DNA of 64,000 nucleotides. Origin: Variovorax gossypii. GTDB taxonomy: Bacteria > Pseudomonadota > Gammaproteobacteria > Burkholderiales > Burkholderiaceae_C. This document shows, one piece after another, positions 25,937 through 35,966 of the stretch. The translations under genes and the position numbers were made by a program. The notes below the pieces were generated by a model. That model was not told where the DNA came from. It searched no databases and saw only the letters and a list, made by a program, of their open reading frames with translations. The stretch spans positions 62,001 to 126,000 of the forward strand of contig NZ_RXOE01000002.1 of NCBI RefSeq assembly GCF_003965815.1. The letters run 5' to 3'. Each line of letters opens with the position of its first letter. Position 1 is the first letter of the stretch.

Positions 25937-27466
25937 ATGCTTTCTACAGAATCAGCTTCCGCCGCGTCGAGCGCCGGCAGGAGGCAATCGAGGGCCCGGG
26001 AGTGGCTCTGCTCCGCTCTCATCCTGCTGTGCATCGCGCTGGGCGCATGCCCGGCGTTCGCACAAACCAGGACAGCCCTGGTGCCCGTGCCGCCGATGAA
26101 GACGCGCGTGGTCGATCTCACGGACACGCTGGGCGCGAGCGATGCCGAGGCGCTGCGCCAGGACATCTCGGCACTCGAGAGCAGCACGCAGGCGCAGCTT
26201 GCGGTGCTGATCGTGCCGACGACGGGCCGGGAGGCGATCGAGCAGTACGCCACGCGCGTGTTCGCGAACTGGAAACTGGGCCGCAAGGAAGAGGACGACG
26301 GCGTGCTGGTGCTCGTCGCGCTGAAGGACCGGAAGATGCGCATCGAAGTCGGCAAGGGCCTCGAAGGCACCGTCACCGACATCCAGGCGGCCGCGATCAT
26401 CGACCAGCAGATGGCGCCGCGCTTTCGCAGCGGCGACTATGCGGGCGGCGTGCAGGCCGCGGTGCGGGCGCTGTCGCAGCTGATCGACGCGCCGTCGGCG
26501 GCGCAACCGTGGCCCGACACGCTCGCGTCGGACGCAGCGTCCACGCCGCTGCCGGTGGACGAAGAAGCCGTGCGCGAGCCGACGGCATCCGGCGGAGGCC
26601 TGACGCCGGAGGGGAAGGCCTTCCTCGGCGTCATGCTGTGGAGCATCGGCGTGGGAGCATGGCATGGCCTCGGCGCAGGGCCTCTCGCCGGCACACGGCG
26701 CCGCACTTCGCGGCCCACTTCGCGGCCCGCTTCGCGCGGCAAGCGTTCGGGCAAGCGCGGGAGGCGCGTCCAGCGCCCCGAGCCCTGGTCCGAGGCGCTG
26801 CAGGAGATCGAACCCGAAGCACCTCGCCGGCCGCGCGACTGGCGGCTCGTGCTCGGCCTTGTCGGCGCGGGTCCGCTGGGCGGAGCCGCCGTGCTGCTGA
26901 ACCCGTTCATGGCGGGGTTCCTGGCGATTCCGGCGCTCTTCCTGTACGGCCTCGGCTATCTGTGCGGGCGCGTGAAGGAAGTGGCCTATGTGCTCGGCGG
27001 CATCGCCGCGGTGATCGCCGCGCTGGTCTGCATTGCCTTCATGGTCGGCGGCGATGTGTTCTGGCCGGGCTTTCTGTGGACGCTGGCTATCGGCGGCGCG
27101 GGCCTCCTGGTCGCGGTCATCGTCTTCGGCATCCGCAACACCTGGCGGGACGGCAGCGCGCTCGGCTTCGCGGTCCGGTGGATCGTCGTGCTGGGTGTGG
27201 TCGGCGCGGTGGTCGTGATCACGGAGCCCGGCCCGCTGCCCGACGAGACCTGGATTCCCGGCGCTATCGCGACCGTTCTCGCGCTGCTGTTCATGTTCGT
27301 CTTCCCGCTCTTCGGCTCGGGCAGCGGCGATGGCGACAGCTCCGACAGCGGCTGGAGCAGCGGCTCGTCGAGCAGTTCTTCGAGCAGCAGCAGCTCGTCG
27401 TCGGACAGCTCGTCGTCCGGCGGCGGCGGCTCCAGCAGCGGAGGCGGCGCCTCCGGCAGCTGGTAG
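25937..27466 (+). CDS. TPM-domain membrane protein with Ser/Gly-rich tail (YgcG-like)
   Basis: 509 residues. A signal or anchor segment (25-42) is followed by a TPM_phosphatase domain (about 55-185; VVDLTDTLGASDAEAL, RKEEDDGVLVLVALKDRKMRIEVGKGLEG, and a DIQAAAIIDQQMAPRFRSGDY block). A basic linker, several hydrophobic helices (roughly 315-450) and a tail of almost pure Ser, Asp and Gly ending in Trp come next. This domain order is that of E. coli YgcG-like proteins. Molecular role unsettled; TPM domains have been linked to phosphatase or chaperone-like functions. Start chosen at the ATG at 25937; the frame is open 66 bp upstream. Confidence 0.82.
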   Translation: MLSTESASAASSAGRRQSRAREWLCSALILLCIALGACPAFAQTRTALVPVPPMKTRVVDLTDTLGASDAEALRQDISALESSTQAQLAVLIVPTTGREAIEQYATRVFANWKLGRKEEDDGVLVLVALKDRKMRIEVGKGLEGTVTDIQAAAIIDQQMAPRFRSGDYAGGVQAAVRALSQLIDAPSAAQPWPDTLASDAASTPLPVDEEAVREPTASGGGLTPEGKAFLGVMLWSIGVGAWHGLGAGPLAGTRRRTSRPTSRPASRGKRSGKRGRRVQRPEPWSEALQEIEPEAPRRPRDWRLVLGLVGAGPLGGAAVLLNPFMAGFLAIPALFLYGLGYLCGRVKEVAYVLGGIAAVIAALVCIAFMVGGDVFWPGFLWTLAIGGAGLLVAVIVFGIRNTWRDGSALGFAVRWIVVLGVVGAVVVITEPGPLPDETWIPGAIATVLALLFMFVFPLFGSGSGDGDSSDSGWSSGSSSSSSSSSSSSSDSSSSGGGGSSSGGGASGSW

Positions 27467-27478
27467 CCGGCGCCCGGG

Positions 27479-28819
27479 TCAGACCGCCGGCACGCGCCCG
27501 GCGTCGGCCGGATCCACGTTGCGCCGGTACAGCACCAGCGTGGCGATCAGCCCGCACACGGCGGCCGCCGTCATCCACAGGCCCGGCGCGCCCTTGTCGC
27601 CGGTCATCTCGATCAGCCCCGTGGCGATGGCAGGCGTGAAGCCGCCGAAGAGCGCGGTGGCCAGGCTGTATGCGAGCGAGAAGCCGGCGGTGCGCACGTT
27701 CACCGGCATCACCTCGGTGAGAGCGACCACCATCGCGCCGTTGTAGCTGGCGTAGAGGAACGACAGCCACAGTTCCACCTCGAGCATGCGCGCGAAGCTG
27801 GGCGCGCCCACCAGCCACTTGAGGGCCGGGTAGGCGGTGAGGATGGTCAGCACCGTGAACAAGATCAGCAGCGGCTTGCGGCCCACGCGGTCGGACAGCG
27901 CGCCCATGATCGGCAGCCAGATGAAGTTCGAGATGGCCACGCACAGCGTGACGATCAGCGCGTCGGTGGTGCTCAGGTGCAGCACGGACTTGCCGAAGGT
28001 GGGCGTGTAGACGGTGATCAGGTAGAACGACACGGTGGTCATCGACACCAGCATCATCCCGGCGATCACCAGGCCCCAGTTGGCGACCATCGAGCGGAAG
28101 ATCTCGCGTGCGTCGGGGCGATGCTTGCGCGCCATGAATTCCTCGGTCTCCTGCAGCGAGCGACGGATGATGAACAGCACCGGCACGATCAGGCAGCCCA
28201 CGAAGAAGGGAATGCGCCAGTAGAAGTCGCCGATCTCCTGCGACGTGAAGGTCACGTTGAGCCAGTAGCCGATGGCCGCCGCAACGACGATGGCCACCTG
28301 CTGGCTGGCCGACTGCCAGCTCACGTAGAAGCCCTTGTGGCCCGGCGTCGCCATCTCCGACAGGTACACCGACACGCCGCCGAGCTCCACGCCGGCCGAG
28401 AAGCCCTGCAGCAGCCGGCCGATGAGCACCAGCAGCGGCGCCGCCAGGCCGATGGTCGCGTAGGCGGGCACGCAGGCGATCAGCAGCGTGCCGAGCGCCA
28501 TCAGCGCGAGCGTGACGATCAGGCCCTTGCGGCGGCCGACGCGGTCGACGTACGCGCCCAGGAAGATCGCGCCCAGCGGACGCATCAGGAAGCCGGCGCC
28601 GAAGGTCATGAAGGTCAGCATCAGCGAGGCGTACTCGTTGCCTGCCGGGAAGAATGCCTTCGAGATCTGCGTGGCGTAGAAGCCGAACAGGAAGAAGTCG
28701 AACATCTCCATGAAGTTGCCGCCGGTCACGCGCAGGACGGTGGCGAACTTGGAGGAGGAGGCGGTGGTGGAGGCGCGGGCGGCAGTGCCCGGTTGCGCGG
28801 CGCTGGGCGCAGGATTCAT
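27479..28819 (-). CDS. MFS transporter, organic-acid/H+ symporter (citrate/tricarballylate-like)
   Basis: 446 residues, twelve hydrophobic helices, two MFS half signatures ([12 protein letters not shown] after helix 2 and [11 protein letters not shown] in the second half). The N-terminal [18 protein letters not shown] and the [22 protein letters not shown] segments match the metabolite:H+ symporter group that includes citrate and tricarballylate carriers. Hydrophilic Ala/Ser N-terminal 25 residues. The ATG at 28817-28819 fits; the longer open frame upstream is not supported. Convergent with the TPM gene with an 12-bp gap. Confidence 0.88.
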   Translation of the reverse strand: MNPAPSAAQPGTAARASTTASSSKFATVLRVTGGNFMEMFDFFLFGFYATQISKAFFPAGNEYASLMLTFMTFGAGFLMRPLGAIFLGAYVDRVGRRKGLIVTLALMALGTLLIACVPAYATIGLAAPLLVLIGRLLQGFSAGVELGGVSVYLSEMATPGHKGFYVSWQSASQQVAIVVAAAIGYWLNVTFTSQEIGDFYWRIPFFVGCLIVPVLFIIRRSLQETEEFMARKHRPDAREIFRSMVANWGLVIAGMMLVSMTTVSFYLITVYTPTFGKSVLHLSTTDALIVTLCVAISNFIWLPIMGALSDRVGRKPLLILFTVLTILTAYPALKWLVGAPSFARMLEVELWLSFLYASYNGAMVVALTEVMPVNVRTAGFSLAYSLATALFGGFTPAIATGLIEMTGDKGAPGLWMTAAAVCGLIATLVLYRRNVDPADAGRVPAV

Positions 28820-28885
28820 CTTGTTGTCCCCTTGGGCTGTACTGGCGATGTGTGCGCCCCAAGGGTAGGCCGGGCTCCCCGACCG

Positions 28886-28910
28886 CAACCTGACTGTGCC
28901 GGTCAGGTTG
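28886..28910. repeat. Inverted repeat CAACCTGAC-N7-GTCAGGTTG
   Basis: Perfect 9-bp arms between the MFS start (28819) and the methyltransferase stop (28920). Either an operator for the MFS gene or a stem-loop after the methyltransferase; there is no T-run. Confidence 0.5.
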
Positions 28911-28919
28911 CTGTCACTG

Positions 28920-29525
28920 TCACGCGGGGCGCTGCAGCACCAGGAAGCTCCAGCGCACGTCGGCGCGGCCCAGCATGTCCTCGCGTTCGCCGAGAAAGCG
29001 CGGCAGCAGTCCGTGTCGGGCCGCGAGTTCGATCGTTTCGGGCGCCGAGACTTCGAACATGCGCCGGCCCTCGGGCACGGGACCATGGCGCAGCGACATC
29101 GCGACCTGGCCGCCTTCGGCCACCAGCCCCGCGAGAGCTTCCATGGCGGCAGCGCGCTCGGCGGCGTCCAGGTGCATCCACACGGCGGTCAGGAGGATCA
29201 GGTCATGCCGCACGCCGAGTGCCAGCGTGCGAGCCAGCCCGGGCAGGTGGTCGTCGATCCATTCGATGGGCAGCGCGGCGTGGCGGCGCATGCCTTCGGC
29301 GCGCAACTCGGGCGTGGGCTCCACCGCCACCACCCGGTGTCCCAGCGCGGCGAGCGCCGCGGCGTCGCGCCCGGAACCGGCACCGATGTCCAGCACGCGG
29401 CCCGGCGTGCTTGGAAACAGGTGCAGCACTTCGCGGTGGACGTCCTCGAAGCGAAGGCTCTCGTACTGCTGCGCGAGTGCCCCGGCATTGGCGCCGTAGC
29501 CGGCCGTTCCTCGAACTTCGCTCAT
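28920..29525 (-). CDS. SAM-dependent methyltransferase, class I
   Basis: 201 residues. Motif I is [20 protein letters not shown] (near 44-63) with the acidic residue of motif II in [11 protein letters not shown]. It is followed by [12 protein letters not shown] and a late FLVLQRP strand. The substrate is not evident; the pattern resembles small-molecule or SAM-dependent thiol/metalloid methyltransferases. Twenty base pairs downstream of the redoxin gene on the same strand, so they may be co-transcribed. Confidence 0.85.
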   Translation of the reverse strand: MSEVRGTAGYGANAGALAQQYESLRFEDVHREVLHLFPSTPGRVLDIGAGSGRDAAALAALGHRVVAVEPTPELRAEGMRRHAALPIEWIDDHLPGLARTLALGVRHDLILLTAVWMHLDAAERAAAMEALAGLVAEGGQVAMSLRHGPVPEGRRMFEVSAPETIELAARHGLLPRFLGEREDMLGRADVRWSFLVLQRPA

Positions 29526-29545
29526 CCGGCGCGGGGCGTCCTGCG

Positions 29546-30238
29546 TCAGGTCTTGTACTTGATCGAGCAGCCGTAGGGCCGCGTGGCGGCGGCCGAGATC
29601 GGCTTGCCGCCGAAGGCCTCGCCCAGGGCCTGGTTCACGTAGTTGGTCGCGGTCTTGATGTCGTCCACGCGTGCCGAGGCGATGCTGTCGATGCCGCCCG
29701 CGTACACCAGCGTGCCCTTGGGGTCGATGATGAAGATGTGCGGCGTGGTGCGCGCGCCGTAGACCTGGCCGATGAGGCCGTCCTCGTCCATCAGCACGGC
29801 GGTGGGCGCGGCCTTCTGCGACTTCATCCAGGCGTCGAGCGCGTCGGGCTTGAGGTAGTCGGACGCGGCGCGCTCGGTGGAGTTGATGGCGAGCCACACC
29901 ACGCCCTTGTCGGTCGCGGCCTTCTGCGTGGCGGGCATGTTGCCGCTGCCGTAGTGCTTGCGCACGAAGGGGCAGCCGGGGTTGGTCCATTCGAGCACCA
30001 CGAACTTGCCCGCGAAGTCGGACAGCTTGTGCTTGGCGCCGTTGGTGTCGACCGCGACGAAATCGGGCGCCTGCTGGCCCACGGTGGGGGCGGCCGCGGC
30101 GTTGTTGCCCATCAGGAAGGTGGCGCCGAGCGCCACGGCTGCCGCGACGACGGCGCGGCGGGAGGCCCGGCTCAGGGCGGCGCGGGCATTGCGCGCGGCG
30201 CGGAAGGAACGCGAGTCTGCGGTTGGCGAGAGAGACAT
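29546..30238 (-). CDS. Periplasmic thioredoxin-like (AhpC/TSA-type) redoxin with a single active-site Cys
   Basis: 230 residues with a basic N-terminus and signal segment (about residues 28-50, cleavage near AAA). The redoxin domain starts VGQQAPDFVAVDTNG and has EWTNPGCPFVRKHYGSG, where only one cysteine precedes the helix (GCPFV), as in PRX-like redoxins rather than CxxC thioredoxins. PHIFIIDPKGTLVYAGGID follows, and a C-terminal Cys lies in RPYGCSIKYKT. That second Cys could be the resolving partner. The ATG at 30238 is preferred over a TTG 18 bp upstream. It sits between DsbD and a methyltransferase, and DsbD could reduce it. Confidence 0.85.
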   Translation of the reverse strand: MSLSPTADSRSFRAARNARAALSRASRRAVVAAAVALGATFLMGNNAAAAPTVGQQAPDFVAVDTNGAKHKLSDFAGKFVVLEWTNPGCPFVRKHYGSGNMPATQKAATDKGVVWLAINSTERAASDYLKPDALDAWMKSQKAAPTAVLMDEDGLIGQVYGARTTPHIFIIDPKGTLVYAGGIDSIASARVDDIKTATNYVNQALGEAFGGKPISAAATRPYGCSIKYKT

Positions 30239-30332
30239 GGCCAGCTTGAACTCCAAAACAAAATTCCAAACAACAACTGCAGCTTAGAACGGTTTCTTCA
30301 AGTGCATGTGACAACCCATGTCACGCCGGTGG

Positions 30333-32570
30333 TCAAAGCGCGGCAAGCGCGGCGCGGACCTCGTCCTTGCCCAGTATCTCCGTCAGCACGACCGGCGGCT
30401 TGCCCGGCGCCTGCAGCACGTACACCGGCACGCCGCTGCGGCCGAGCGCGGTGAGCGCGGCGGTGATGGCGGGGTCGCGGCGGGTCCAGTCGGCGCGCAG
30501 CGTGGCGACCTTCTTGGCGTCGAAGTCGGCCAGCACCTGCGCGTCGGACAGGGTGCTCTTCTTGTTGTACTGGCAGGTCACGCACCAGGCGGCGGTGAAG
30601 TCGATGAACACGGGACGGCCCGCGTCAGACAACTGCGCCACGCGTTCGGCGGACCATGGCTGCCAGCGCTGGCCGGCGGCGCCCGGCGCGGCCGATGCCA
30701 GCTTGGCGGGCTCCACCGCCTGCAGCACGTTGCGGCCGATGGCGGCGGTGAGCACGGCGGTGAATGCGATCAGCACGCCCGCGATCACGACCCGCGCACG
30801 CCCGCGCAGCGTGAGCGCCCAGACGATGGCGGCCAGGCACACCAGCAGCGCCAGCAGCGTGCCCGCGCCGTCGATGCCGCTTTGCTGGCCGAGCACCCAC
30901 ACCAGCCACGCCACGGTGGCGAACATCGGGAAGGCGAGCAGGCGGCGCAGCGTGCCCATCCACGGTCCGGGCTTGGGCAGCAGATAGGCCACGGCGGGCA
31001 CGAAGCCGGCCACGAGATACGGCAGCGCCAGCCCGAAGCCCAGCGCCGCGAACAGCAGCAGCGCCTGGGCCGCCGGCAGGCCGATGGCGAAGCCGAGCGA
31101 GGCGCCCATGAACGGCGCGGAGCAGGGCGATGCGATGACCACGGCGAGCACGCCGGAAAGAAAGTCGTTGGCCAGCGGATGCTTGGCCTGCGCGCTGCAC
31201 ACCGACGACGGCGCGGCGCGGCCGAACTCGAACACGCCCGCGAGGTTCAGCCCGATCAGCGTGAAGAGCGCCGCCAGTGCAGCCACCACGCCCGGCGACT
31301 GCAACTGGAAGCCCCAGCCCAGCCCCGCACCCGCCGCGCGCAGCGCGAGCATGCCGCCGCCCAGCGCGAGGAAGGACAGCATCACGCCGCCCGTGTAGGC
31401 CAGCCCGGCCTTGCGGTGCGCGCTGGCGTTGCCCGCCTGCCGCGCGAAGCCCAGCACCTTGATCGCGAGGATCGGGAACACGCAGGGCATCAGGTTCAGC
31501 AGCAGGCCGCCGAACAGCGCGCCCAGCAGCGCGGCCAGGAAGGTGGTGGAAGAGGGGGCGGGCAGGTCGCCGGACTTCGCGGCCGCGGCATTCGCAGCGT
31601 TGGCCGCGAGCGCCGCCTGCAGGGCCGGCGACACCTCGGCGGCACGCGGCGCGGCGGCCGTGGGCCAGGTGCCCGAGACGGGGGCCTCGGCGCGCCATGC
31701 CACCGGCTGGCCGGCCTGCCGGTCGGCCTCGGCCAGCGTCACCACCACCGGCATCGCCGTGGGGCTCGCGCTGCGCTGGTCGGCCAGCGGCATCGTGGCG
31801 GTCCAGGTGTCGCCCTGCCAGGATTGGGTCCAGTCCTTGCCGGAGACGGCCGCGGTGCGGATCACCTCGGGGGTCTCGGGGAAGAACTCCAGTGTCTTGC
31901 CCTGCGCGGCGGCCGGCAGGCCCTCGAGCCGCACCTTCAGGCTGTGGCCCTCGACTTCGATGGCGCCCGGCTTGGCCAGCGGCGCGGGCCGGGCGGCGAA
32001 GGCGGTATCGAACTCGGCCTTGTGCAGCGCGGTCGAGCCCTGCAGCGGCAGCGCCAGCGTGAAGGTGCCTTCCTCGGGAATGCATTCCTTGCGGCAGACC
32101 AGCCAGGAAGCCTTGAGCTGGATGTCCATCGCCGGGGTGCCGCCCAGCGCCACCGGCGGCTTGTAGAGCGTGGACACCTCCAGCGGTACCGGCAGCAGCA
32201 CGGTGTTCTCGTAGCCGTAGTTCGCGAGGGTGCCGACCGGGATCTTCTTCGGCGCCGGCCAGGCGATCTCGCCGGTGGACACGCCGGCCGGCAGGGTCCA
32301 CGTCATCTCGGTGGGCAGGCCCGAATCGCCGGCGTTCTTCCAGTAGGTGTGCCACTCGGGCTGGTGCGCGATCTGCAGGCCGACCCATACCGGGGCACCG
32401 GGCGTCACGCCGTCCGGGGCGTGGGCGATGAGTTCGGCGCGCACATGGGGGGTGGTGACCACCGCGCCCGGCTTCGATGCCAGCTCGGGAGTCGATTGCG
32501 CCGCGGCCGGCATGCTGGCTGCAGCTGTTGCTATCAGAAGCGTAGCGAATTGGATGCGCGGAAAGATCAT
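30333..32570 (-). CDS. dsbD: Thiol:disulfide interchange protein DsbD (electron carrier to the periplasm)
   Basis: 745-residue inner-membrane reductase that passes electrons from cytoplasmic thioredoxin to periplasmic substrates. Signal peptide, then an N-terminal immunoglobulin-like domain with the cysteine pair 159/163 in VCRKECIPEE. A central membrane domain carries Cys363 in NLMPCVFPI and Cys483 in IASPCSAPF, and a C-terminal thioredoxin domain carries Cys663-V-T-Cys666. All six functional cysteines are therefore present. The N-domain layout resembles the ScsB/DsbD-like branch. The redoxin gene directly downstream is a natural partner. Confidence 0.93.
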   Translation of the reverse strand: MIFPRIQFATLLIATAAASMPAAAQSTPELASKPGAVVTTPHVRAELIAHAPDGVTPGAPVWVGLQIAHQPEWHTYWKNAGDSGLPTEMTWTLPAGVSTGEIAWPAPKKIPVGTLANYGYENTVLLPVPLEVSTLYKPPVALGGTPAMDIQLKASWLVCRKECIPEEGTFTLALPLQGSTALHKAEFDTAFAARPAPLAKPGAIEVEGHSLKVRLEGLPAAAQGKTLEFFPETPEVIRTAAVSGKDWTQSWQGDTWTATMPLADQRSASPTAMPVVVTLAEADRQAGQPVAWRAEAPVSGTWPTAAAPRAAEVSPALQAALAANAANAAAAKSGDLPAPSSTTFLAALLGALFGGLLLNLMPCVFPILAIKVLGFARQAGNASAHRKAGLAYTGGVMLSFLALGGGMLALRAAGAGLGWGFQLQSPGVVAALAALFTLIGLNLAGVFEFGRAAPSSVCSAQAKHPLANDFLSGVLAVVIASPCSAPFMGASLGFAIGLPAAQALLLFAALGFGLALPYLVAGFVPAVAYLLPKPGPWMGTLRRLLAFPMFATVAWLVWVLGQQSGIDGAGTLLALLVCLAAIVWALTLRGRARVVIAGVLIAFTAVLTAAIGRNVLQAVEPAKLASAAPGAAGQRWQPWSAERVAQLSDAGRPVFIDFTAAWCVTCQYNKKSTLSDAQVLADFDAKKVATLRADWTRRDPAITAALTALGRSGVPVYVLQAPGKPPVVLTEILGKDEVRAALAAL

Positions 32571-32613
32571 GCCGTCAGTCGGAGCAATCGGTGGGGGCGA
32601 AGTTCCGGGCGCT

Positions 32614-33387
32614 TCAGGCCGCCGCGGTTGCCTGCGGGGCCCAGCCCAGCACCACGCGCCGGCTGCTGGCGCTCTTCTTTTCTATCTTGGTGACCACCAC
32701 CGCGCCGATTTCCGCGGTGTTTGCAACATGCGTGCCGCCGCAGGGCTGGAGGTCGATCTGCGCGTCGTCCGGGCCGGTTCCGCCGATGCGGATGGTGCGC
32801 ACCGTGCCCGAGCCGCGCGGCGGCTGCACGCTCATGCTCTTCACCAGCGCCGGGTTGGCGTCGAGCTCCTCGTCGGTGATGGCGCCCACGGTCAGCGGGT
32901 GGGCCGCCTCGACCAGCCGGGCCAGGCCGGCCGTCAGCGAGTCCTTGTCCAGCGGGTCGGTCATGTGGAAGTCGAGCCGTGCGTACTCGGGGGTGATGGA
33001 GCAGCCGTTCACAGGCTGCGGCACCAGGTGGCACAGGAGATGGGTGGCCGTGTGGAAGCGCATCAGCCGGTGGCGGCGCTCCCAGTCGAGGCGAGCGGTG
33101 ACGGTGTCGCCGGGCTTCAGCGCCGCCAGCAGGTCTTCCTGGCCGGGCGCCGGCACATGGATGAATTCGTCGGTCGGGCGGCCTTCCGCGTCCTTGGCCT
33201 TGCGGGTGTCGGCGATGACGATCTCGCGTCCGCCGGCCAGGGCCAGCACGCCGCTGTCTCCGGCCTGCCCGCCGCCCTGCGGATAGAACACGGTGCGGTC
33301 GAGCACGATGCCGGCATCGTCGATGCGCGCCACGCGGGCGTCGCAGCTGCGCAGGTAGGCGTCGGCGCGGAACAGGTCGTCGGTCAT
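32614..33387 (-). CDS. Alanyl-tRNA editing protein, AlaX-like
   Basis: 257 residues. The second-domain HxxxH motif FHTATHLL and the Cys/His pair in QPCGGTH form the zinc site used to deacylate mischarged tRNA (Ser or Gly on tRNA-Ala) in the AlaRS editing domain. The N-terminal TVFYPQGGGQAGDSG is the AlaX/ThrRS-like barrel. No catalytic alanylation domain, so it is a freestanding trans-editing factor. Divergent from the lipoprotein gene across 131 bp. Confidence 0.9.
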   Translation of the reverse strand: MTDDLFRADAYLRSCDARVARIDDAGIVLDRTVFYPQGGGQAGDSGVLALAGGREIVIADTRKAKDAEGRPTDEFIHVPAPGQEDLLAALKPGDTVTARLDWERRHRLMRFHTATHLLCHLVPQPVNGCSITPEYARLDFHMTDPLDKDSLTAGLARLVEAAHPLTVGAITDEELDANPALVKSMSVQPPRGSGTVRTIRIGGTGPDDAQIDLQPCGGTHVANTAEIGAVVVTKIEKKSASSRRVVLGWAPQATAAA

Positions 33388-33518
33388 CCGGCGATGGTAG
33401 CGGCGATGCGCGAATGAGGTGCGCCCACGCCAGAAAGCGCCCACGACCGACACTCCCGGGCCCGCCCGCCTTGGGATGATGCGCCGCATGCGGCAGTCGG
33501 CCGCGCGAAGGATCACGC

Positions 33519-34892
33519 ATGAATCGACCGCAGCAAGTACCCACCCGCATGGGGCCTTCATGGCCGCGCACCGCGGCCGCGGCATTGGCCGCCGTGCTGT
33601 TCGCCGCCGGCTGCGGCGAGGCCGCCAAGCTCGCCCCCGAGCTGACGACCGGCCCCCGGCCGCAGCTGGCCGAGCCGAACAGGACGCTGATTCCCACCGT
33701 CAACGTCGCCACCGCCGTCGGCTGGACCGACACCGCCGCGCCCGTGCCCGCCGAGGGCCTGAAGGTGACGGCGCTGGCGCGCGGCCTCGACCACCCGCGC
33801 TGGGTCTACACGCTGCCCAACGGCGACATCCTCGTGGCCGAGAGCAACAAGCCGCCCAGGCCCGCCGACAGCAACGACGGCGGCAGCGGCCCCGTCGCCA
33901 AGATCCGCAACTGGGTCATGGGCAAGGTCATGGGCCGCGCCGGCGCGGGCGTGCCCAGCGCCGACCGCATCACCCTGCTGCGCGACGCCAACGGCGACGG
34001 CCTGGCCGAGGTCAGGCAGGTGTTCATGAGCAACCTGCGCTCGCCCTACGGCATGGCGCTGGTCGGCAACGAGCTCTTCATCGCCAATGCCGACGCGCTG
34101 GTGAAGGTGCCCTACACCGAGGGCCAGACCTCGATCGGCGCCAGCCCGACGCTGGTGACGCAGCTGCCCGCCGGCATCAACCACCACTGGACCAAGAACG
34201 TGATCGCCAACGCCGACGGCAGCAAGCTCTACGTGACGGTGGGCTCCAACAGCAATATCGGCGAGAACGGGCTGCCGGCCGAGGCGGGCCGGGCCGCCAT
34301 CTGGGAAGTCGACACGAAGTCGGGCGAGAAGCGCCTCTTCGCCAGCGGCCTGCGCAACCCCAACGGCATGGGCTGGGAGCCCGACACCCAGGTGCTGTGG
34401 ACCGTGGTGAACGAGCGCGACGAGATCGGCAGCGACCTCGTGCCCGACTACCTCACCTCGGTGAAGGACGGCGCCTTCTACGGCTGGCCCTGGAGCTACT
34501 ACGGCGGCGTGGTCGACGCGCGCGTCACGCCGCGGAACCCGGAGATGGTCGCCAAGGCCATCGCGCCCGACTACGCGCTGGGCTCGCACGTCGCGCCGCT
34601 CGGCCTGGCCTTCTCGCGCCCGGGCGGCATGCCCGAGCAGTTCGCCAGCGGCGTCTTCATCGGCGAGCACGGCTCGTGGAACCGCAAGCCCAAGTCGGGC
34701 TACAAGGTGGTATTCGTGCCCTTCATCGGCGGCAAGCCCAGCGGGCCGCCCGTCGACGTGCTGACGGGCTTCCTGACGGCCGACGAGAAGGCGCAGGGCC
34801 GGCCGGTGGGCGTGGCGCTGGACAAGAGCGGCGCGCTGATCGTGGCGGACGACGTGGGCAACGCCGTGTGGCGCGTGTCGAAGGCCAAGTAG
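33519..34892 (+). CDS. Lipoprotein with a sorbosone-dehydrogenase-like (six-bladed propeller) domain
   Basis: 457 residues. A lipobox L-F-A-A-G-C near residues 27-32 predicts a lipid-anchored protein facing the periplasm. The body has repeated blade motifs ([57 protein letters not shown], a GNAVWRV end) typical of PQQ-dependent soluble glucose/sorbosone dehydrogenases. A catalytic role would need PQQ and Ca; neither the cofactor genes nor a cytochrome partner is in the window, so dehydrogenase activity is inference. Alone on its strand. Confidence 0.82.
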   Translation: MNRPQQVPTRMGPSWPRTAAAALAAVLFAAGCGEAAKLAPELTTGPRPQLAEPNRTLIPTVNVATAVGWTDTAAPVPAEGLKVTALARGLDHPRWVYTLPNGDILVAESNKPPRPADSNDGGSGPVAKIRNWVMGKVMGRAGAGVPSADRITLLRDANGDGLAEVRQVFMSNLRSPYGMALVGNELFIANADALVKVPYTEGQTSIGASPTLVTQLPAGINHHWTKNVIANADGSKLYVTVGSNSNIGENGLPAEAGRAAIWEVDTKSGEKRLFASGLRNPNGMGWEPDTQVLWTVVNERDEIGSDLVPDYLTSVKDGAFYGWPWSYYGGVVDARVTPRNPEMVAKAIAPDYALGSHVAPLGLAFSRPGGMPEQFASGVFIGEHGSWNRKPKSGYKVVFVPFIGGKPSGPPVDVLTGFLTADEKAQGRPVGVALDKSGALIVADDVGNAVWRVSKAK

Positions 34893-34907
34893 CGCTCCTT
34901 CTTTTCT

Positions 34908-35462
34908 TCAGCCCTGCGGGCGCGCGATGCGGTAGAGCCGGTGCCGCCGCAGTGCATGCCCCTCGGGCACCAGCGGATGGTCGAAGGCGCCGTCCTCGTC
35001 TTCCTTCATGCCGATGCGCTCCATCACCGCGCTGGAGCGGGTGTTGTTCCATGCGGTGAAGGCGACGATCTCCCGAAGCCCCAGCTGCCCGAAGCCCACC
35101 TGCAGCGCCGCGCGTGCCGCCTCGCTGGCGTAGCCATGGCCCCACCACTTGCGTGCGAAACGCCATCCGATCTCCACGCAGGGCGAGAAGGGCAGCTCGG
35201 CCGCCGGTGAATTGAGCCCGGTGAAGCCCATGAACTCGCCCGAGGCCTTGTGCTCCACCGCCCAGAAGCCCCAGCCGTTCTCGGCGATGCGCGAGCGCGT
35301 GCGCGCGACCGCCGCGTCGCTGTCGGCGCGCGTTGGCAGCGGCAGCAGGAACTCCATCACCTGCGGATCGCCCGCGAGCTCGAAGAAGGGCGCCAGGTCT
35401 CTGTCGCGCCACTGGCGCAGACGCAGGCGGGGCGTGTCGGATTCGATGATGTCGGCAGTCAT
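34908..35462 (-). CDS. GNAT-family N-acetyltransferase (RimJ/RimL type)
   Basis: 184 residues. RimJ-like pattern: LRLRQWRDRDLAPFFELAGDP at the N-terminus, GFTGLN, then the acetyl-CoA loop WWGHGYASEAARAAL and AFTAWNNTRSSAVMERIGM. The ATG at 35462 is chosen; an upstream ATG would extend it into the operator. Divergent from the MarR gene, sharing a 73-bp control region that carries a palindrome, so it is probably controlled by that MarR protein. Substrate unknown. Confidence 0.88.
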   Translation of the reverse strand: MTADIIESDTPRLRLRQWRDRDLAPFFELAGDPQVMEFLLPLPTRADSDAAVARTRSRIAENGWGFWAVEHKASGEFMGFTGLNSPAAELPFSPCVEIGWRFARKWWGHGYASEAARAALQVGFGQLGLREIVAFTAWNNTRSSAVMERIGMKEDEDGAFDHPLVPEGHALRRHRLYRIARPQG

Positions 35463-35482
35463 GCCATCGATTGTGTCGCACG

Positions 35483-35511
35483 GCAAATATGTCATGACGT
35501 GATATATTTGC
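35483..35511. promoter_or_regulatory. Palindromic operator GCAAATAT-N13-ATATTTGC, likely MarR site
   Basis: Perfect 8-bp arms centred between the divergent GNAT (start 35462) and MarR (start 35536) genes. The spacer contains a further GTCATGAC palindrome. Shape, position and AT content fit a MarR dimer site that represses both sides. Confidence 0.7.
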
Positions 35512-35535
35512 GGCCGTTCCGTCGACCGCACCGCC

Positions 35536-35961
35536 ATGGCTCCCACACCCCGCAAGCTCGCCAAGAAGGACTTCGAGGCGCTCTCCCAGTTCCGCTACCA
35601 GATGCGCCGCTTCGAGCGCTTTTCCGAACGCGCCGCGCAGGGCGAGGGCCTCACGCCGCAGCAGTACCTGGTGCTGCTGCACATCAAGGGCGTGCCCGGG
35701 CGCGACTGGGCCTCGGTGGGCGAGATCGCCGAGCGCCTGCAGCTGCAGCCGCACGGCGCGGTCGCGCTGGTCACGCGCTGCGAGGCGCTCGGGCTCGTGC
35801 AGCGCCGGCCCAGCGAAACCGACCGCCGGCAGGTCGAGGTGCACCTGCTCGTCGAGGGCGAGAAGCTGCTGTCGAGGCTGGCCGAACTCCACCGCGCGGA
35901 ACTGCGCTCGCTCAAGGGCGTGTTCGACGTGCCGCAGATCGATCTCCCAGACGCTTCGTGA
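35536..35961 (+). CDS. MarR-family transcriptional regulator
   Basis: 141 residues: helical dimerisation ends and a winged helix (LTPQQYLVLLHIKG, SVGEIAERLQLQPHGAVALVTRCEALGLVQR, then the wing RPSETDRRQVEVHL). It lies six bases upstream of the ClC gene on the same strand, so the regulator and the channel are one operon. It probably autoregulates through the palindrome at 35483. Ligand unknown. Confidence 0.92.
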   Translation: MAPTPRKLAKKDFEALSQFRYQMRRFERFSERAAQGEGLTPQQYLVLLHIKGVPGRDWASVGEIAERLQLQPHGAVALVTRCEALGLVQRRPSETDRRQVEVHLLVEGEKLLSRLAELHRAELRSLKGVFDVPQIDLPDAS

Positions 35962-35966
35962 ACAGC

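Noticed and set aside
23167..26400. 1077-codon minus-strand frame
   Set aside because: Antisense shadow of the hydrolase and aldehyde dehydrogenase genes; no ribosome site and biased composition.
27320..27460. Ser-codon repeats in the TPM gene as a DNA repeat or CRISPR-like array
   Set aside because: It is in frame, encodes the Ser/Gly tail typical of YgcG-like proteins, and has no spacers.
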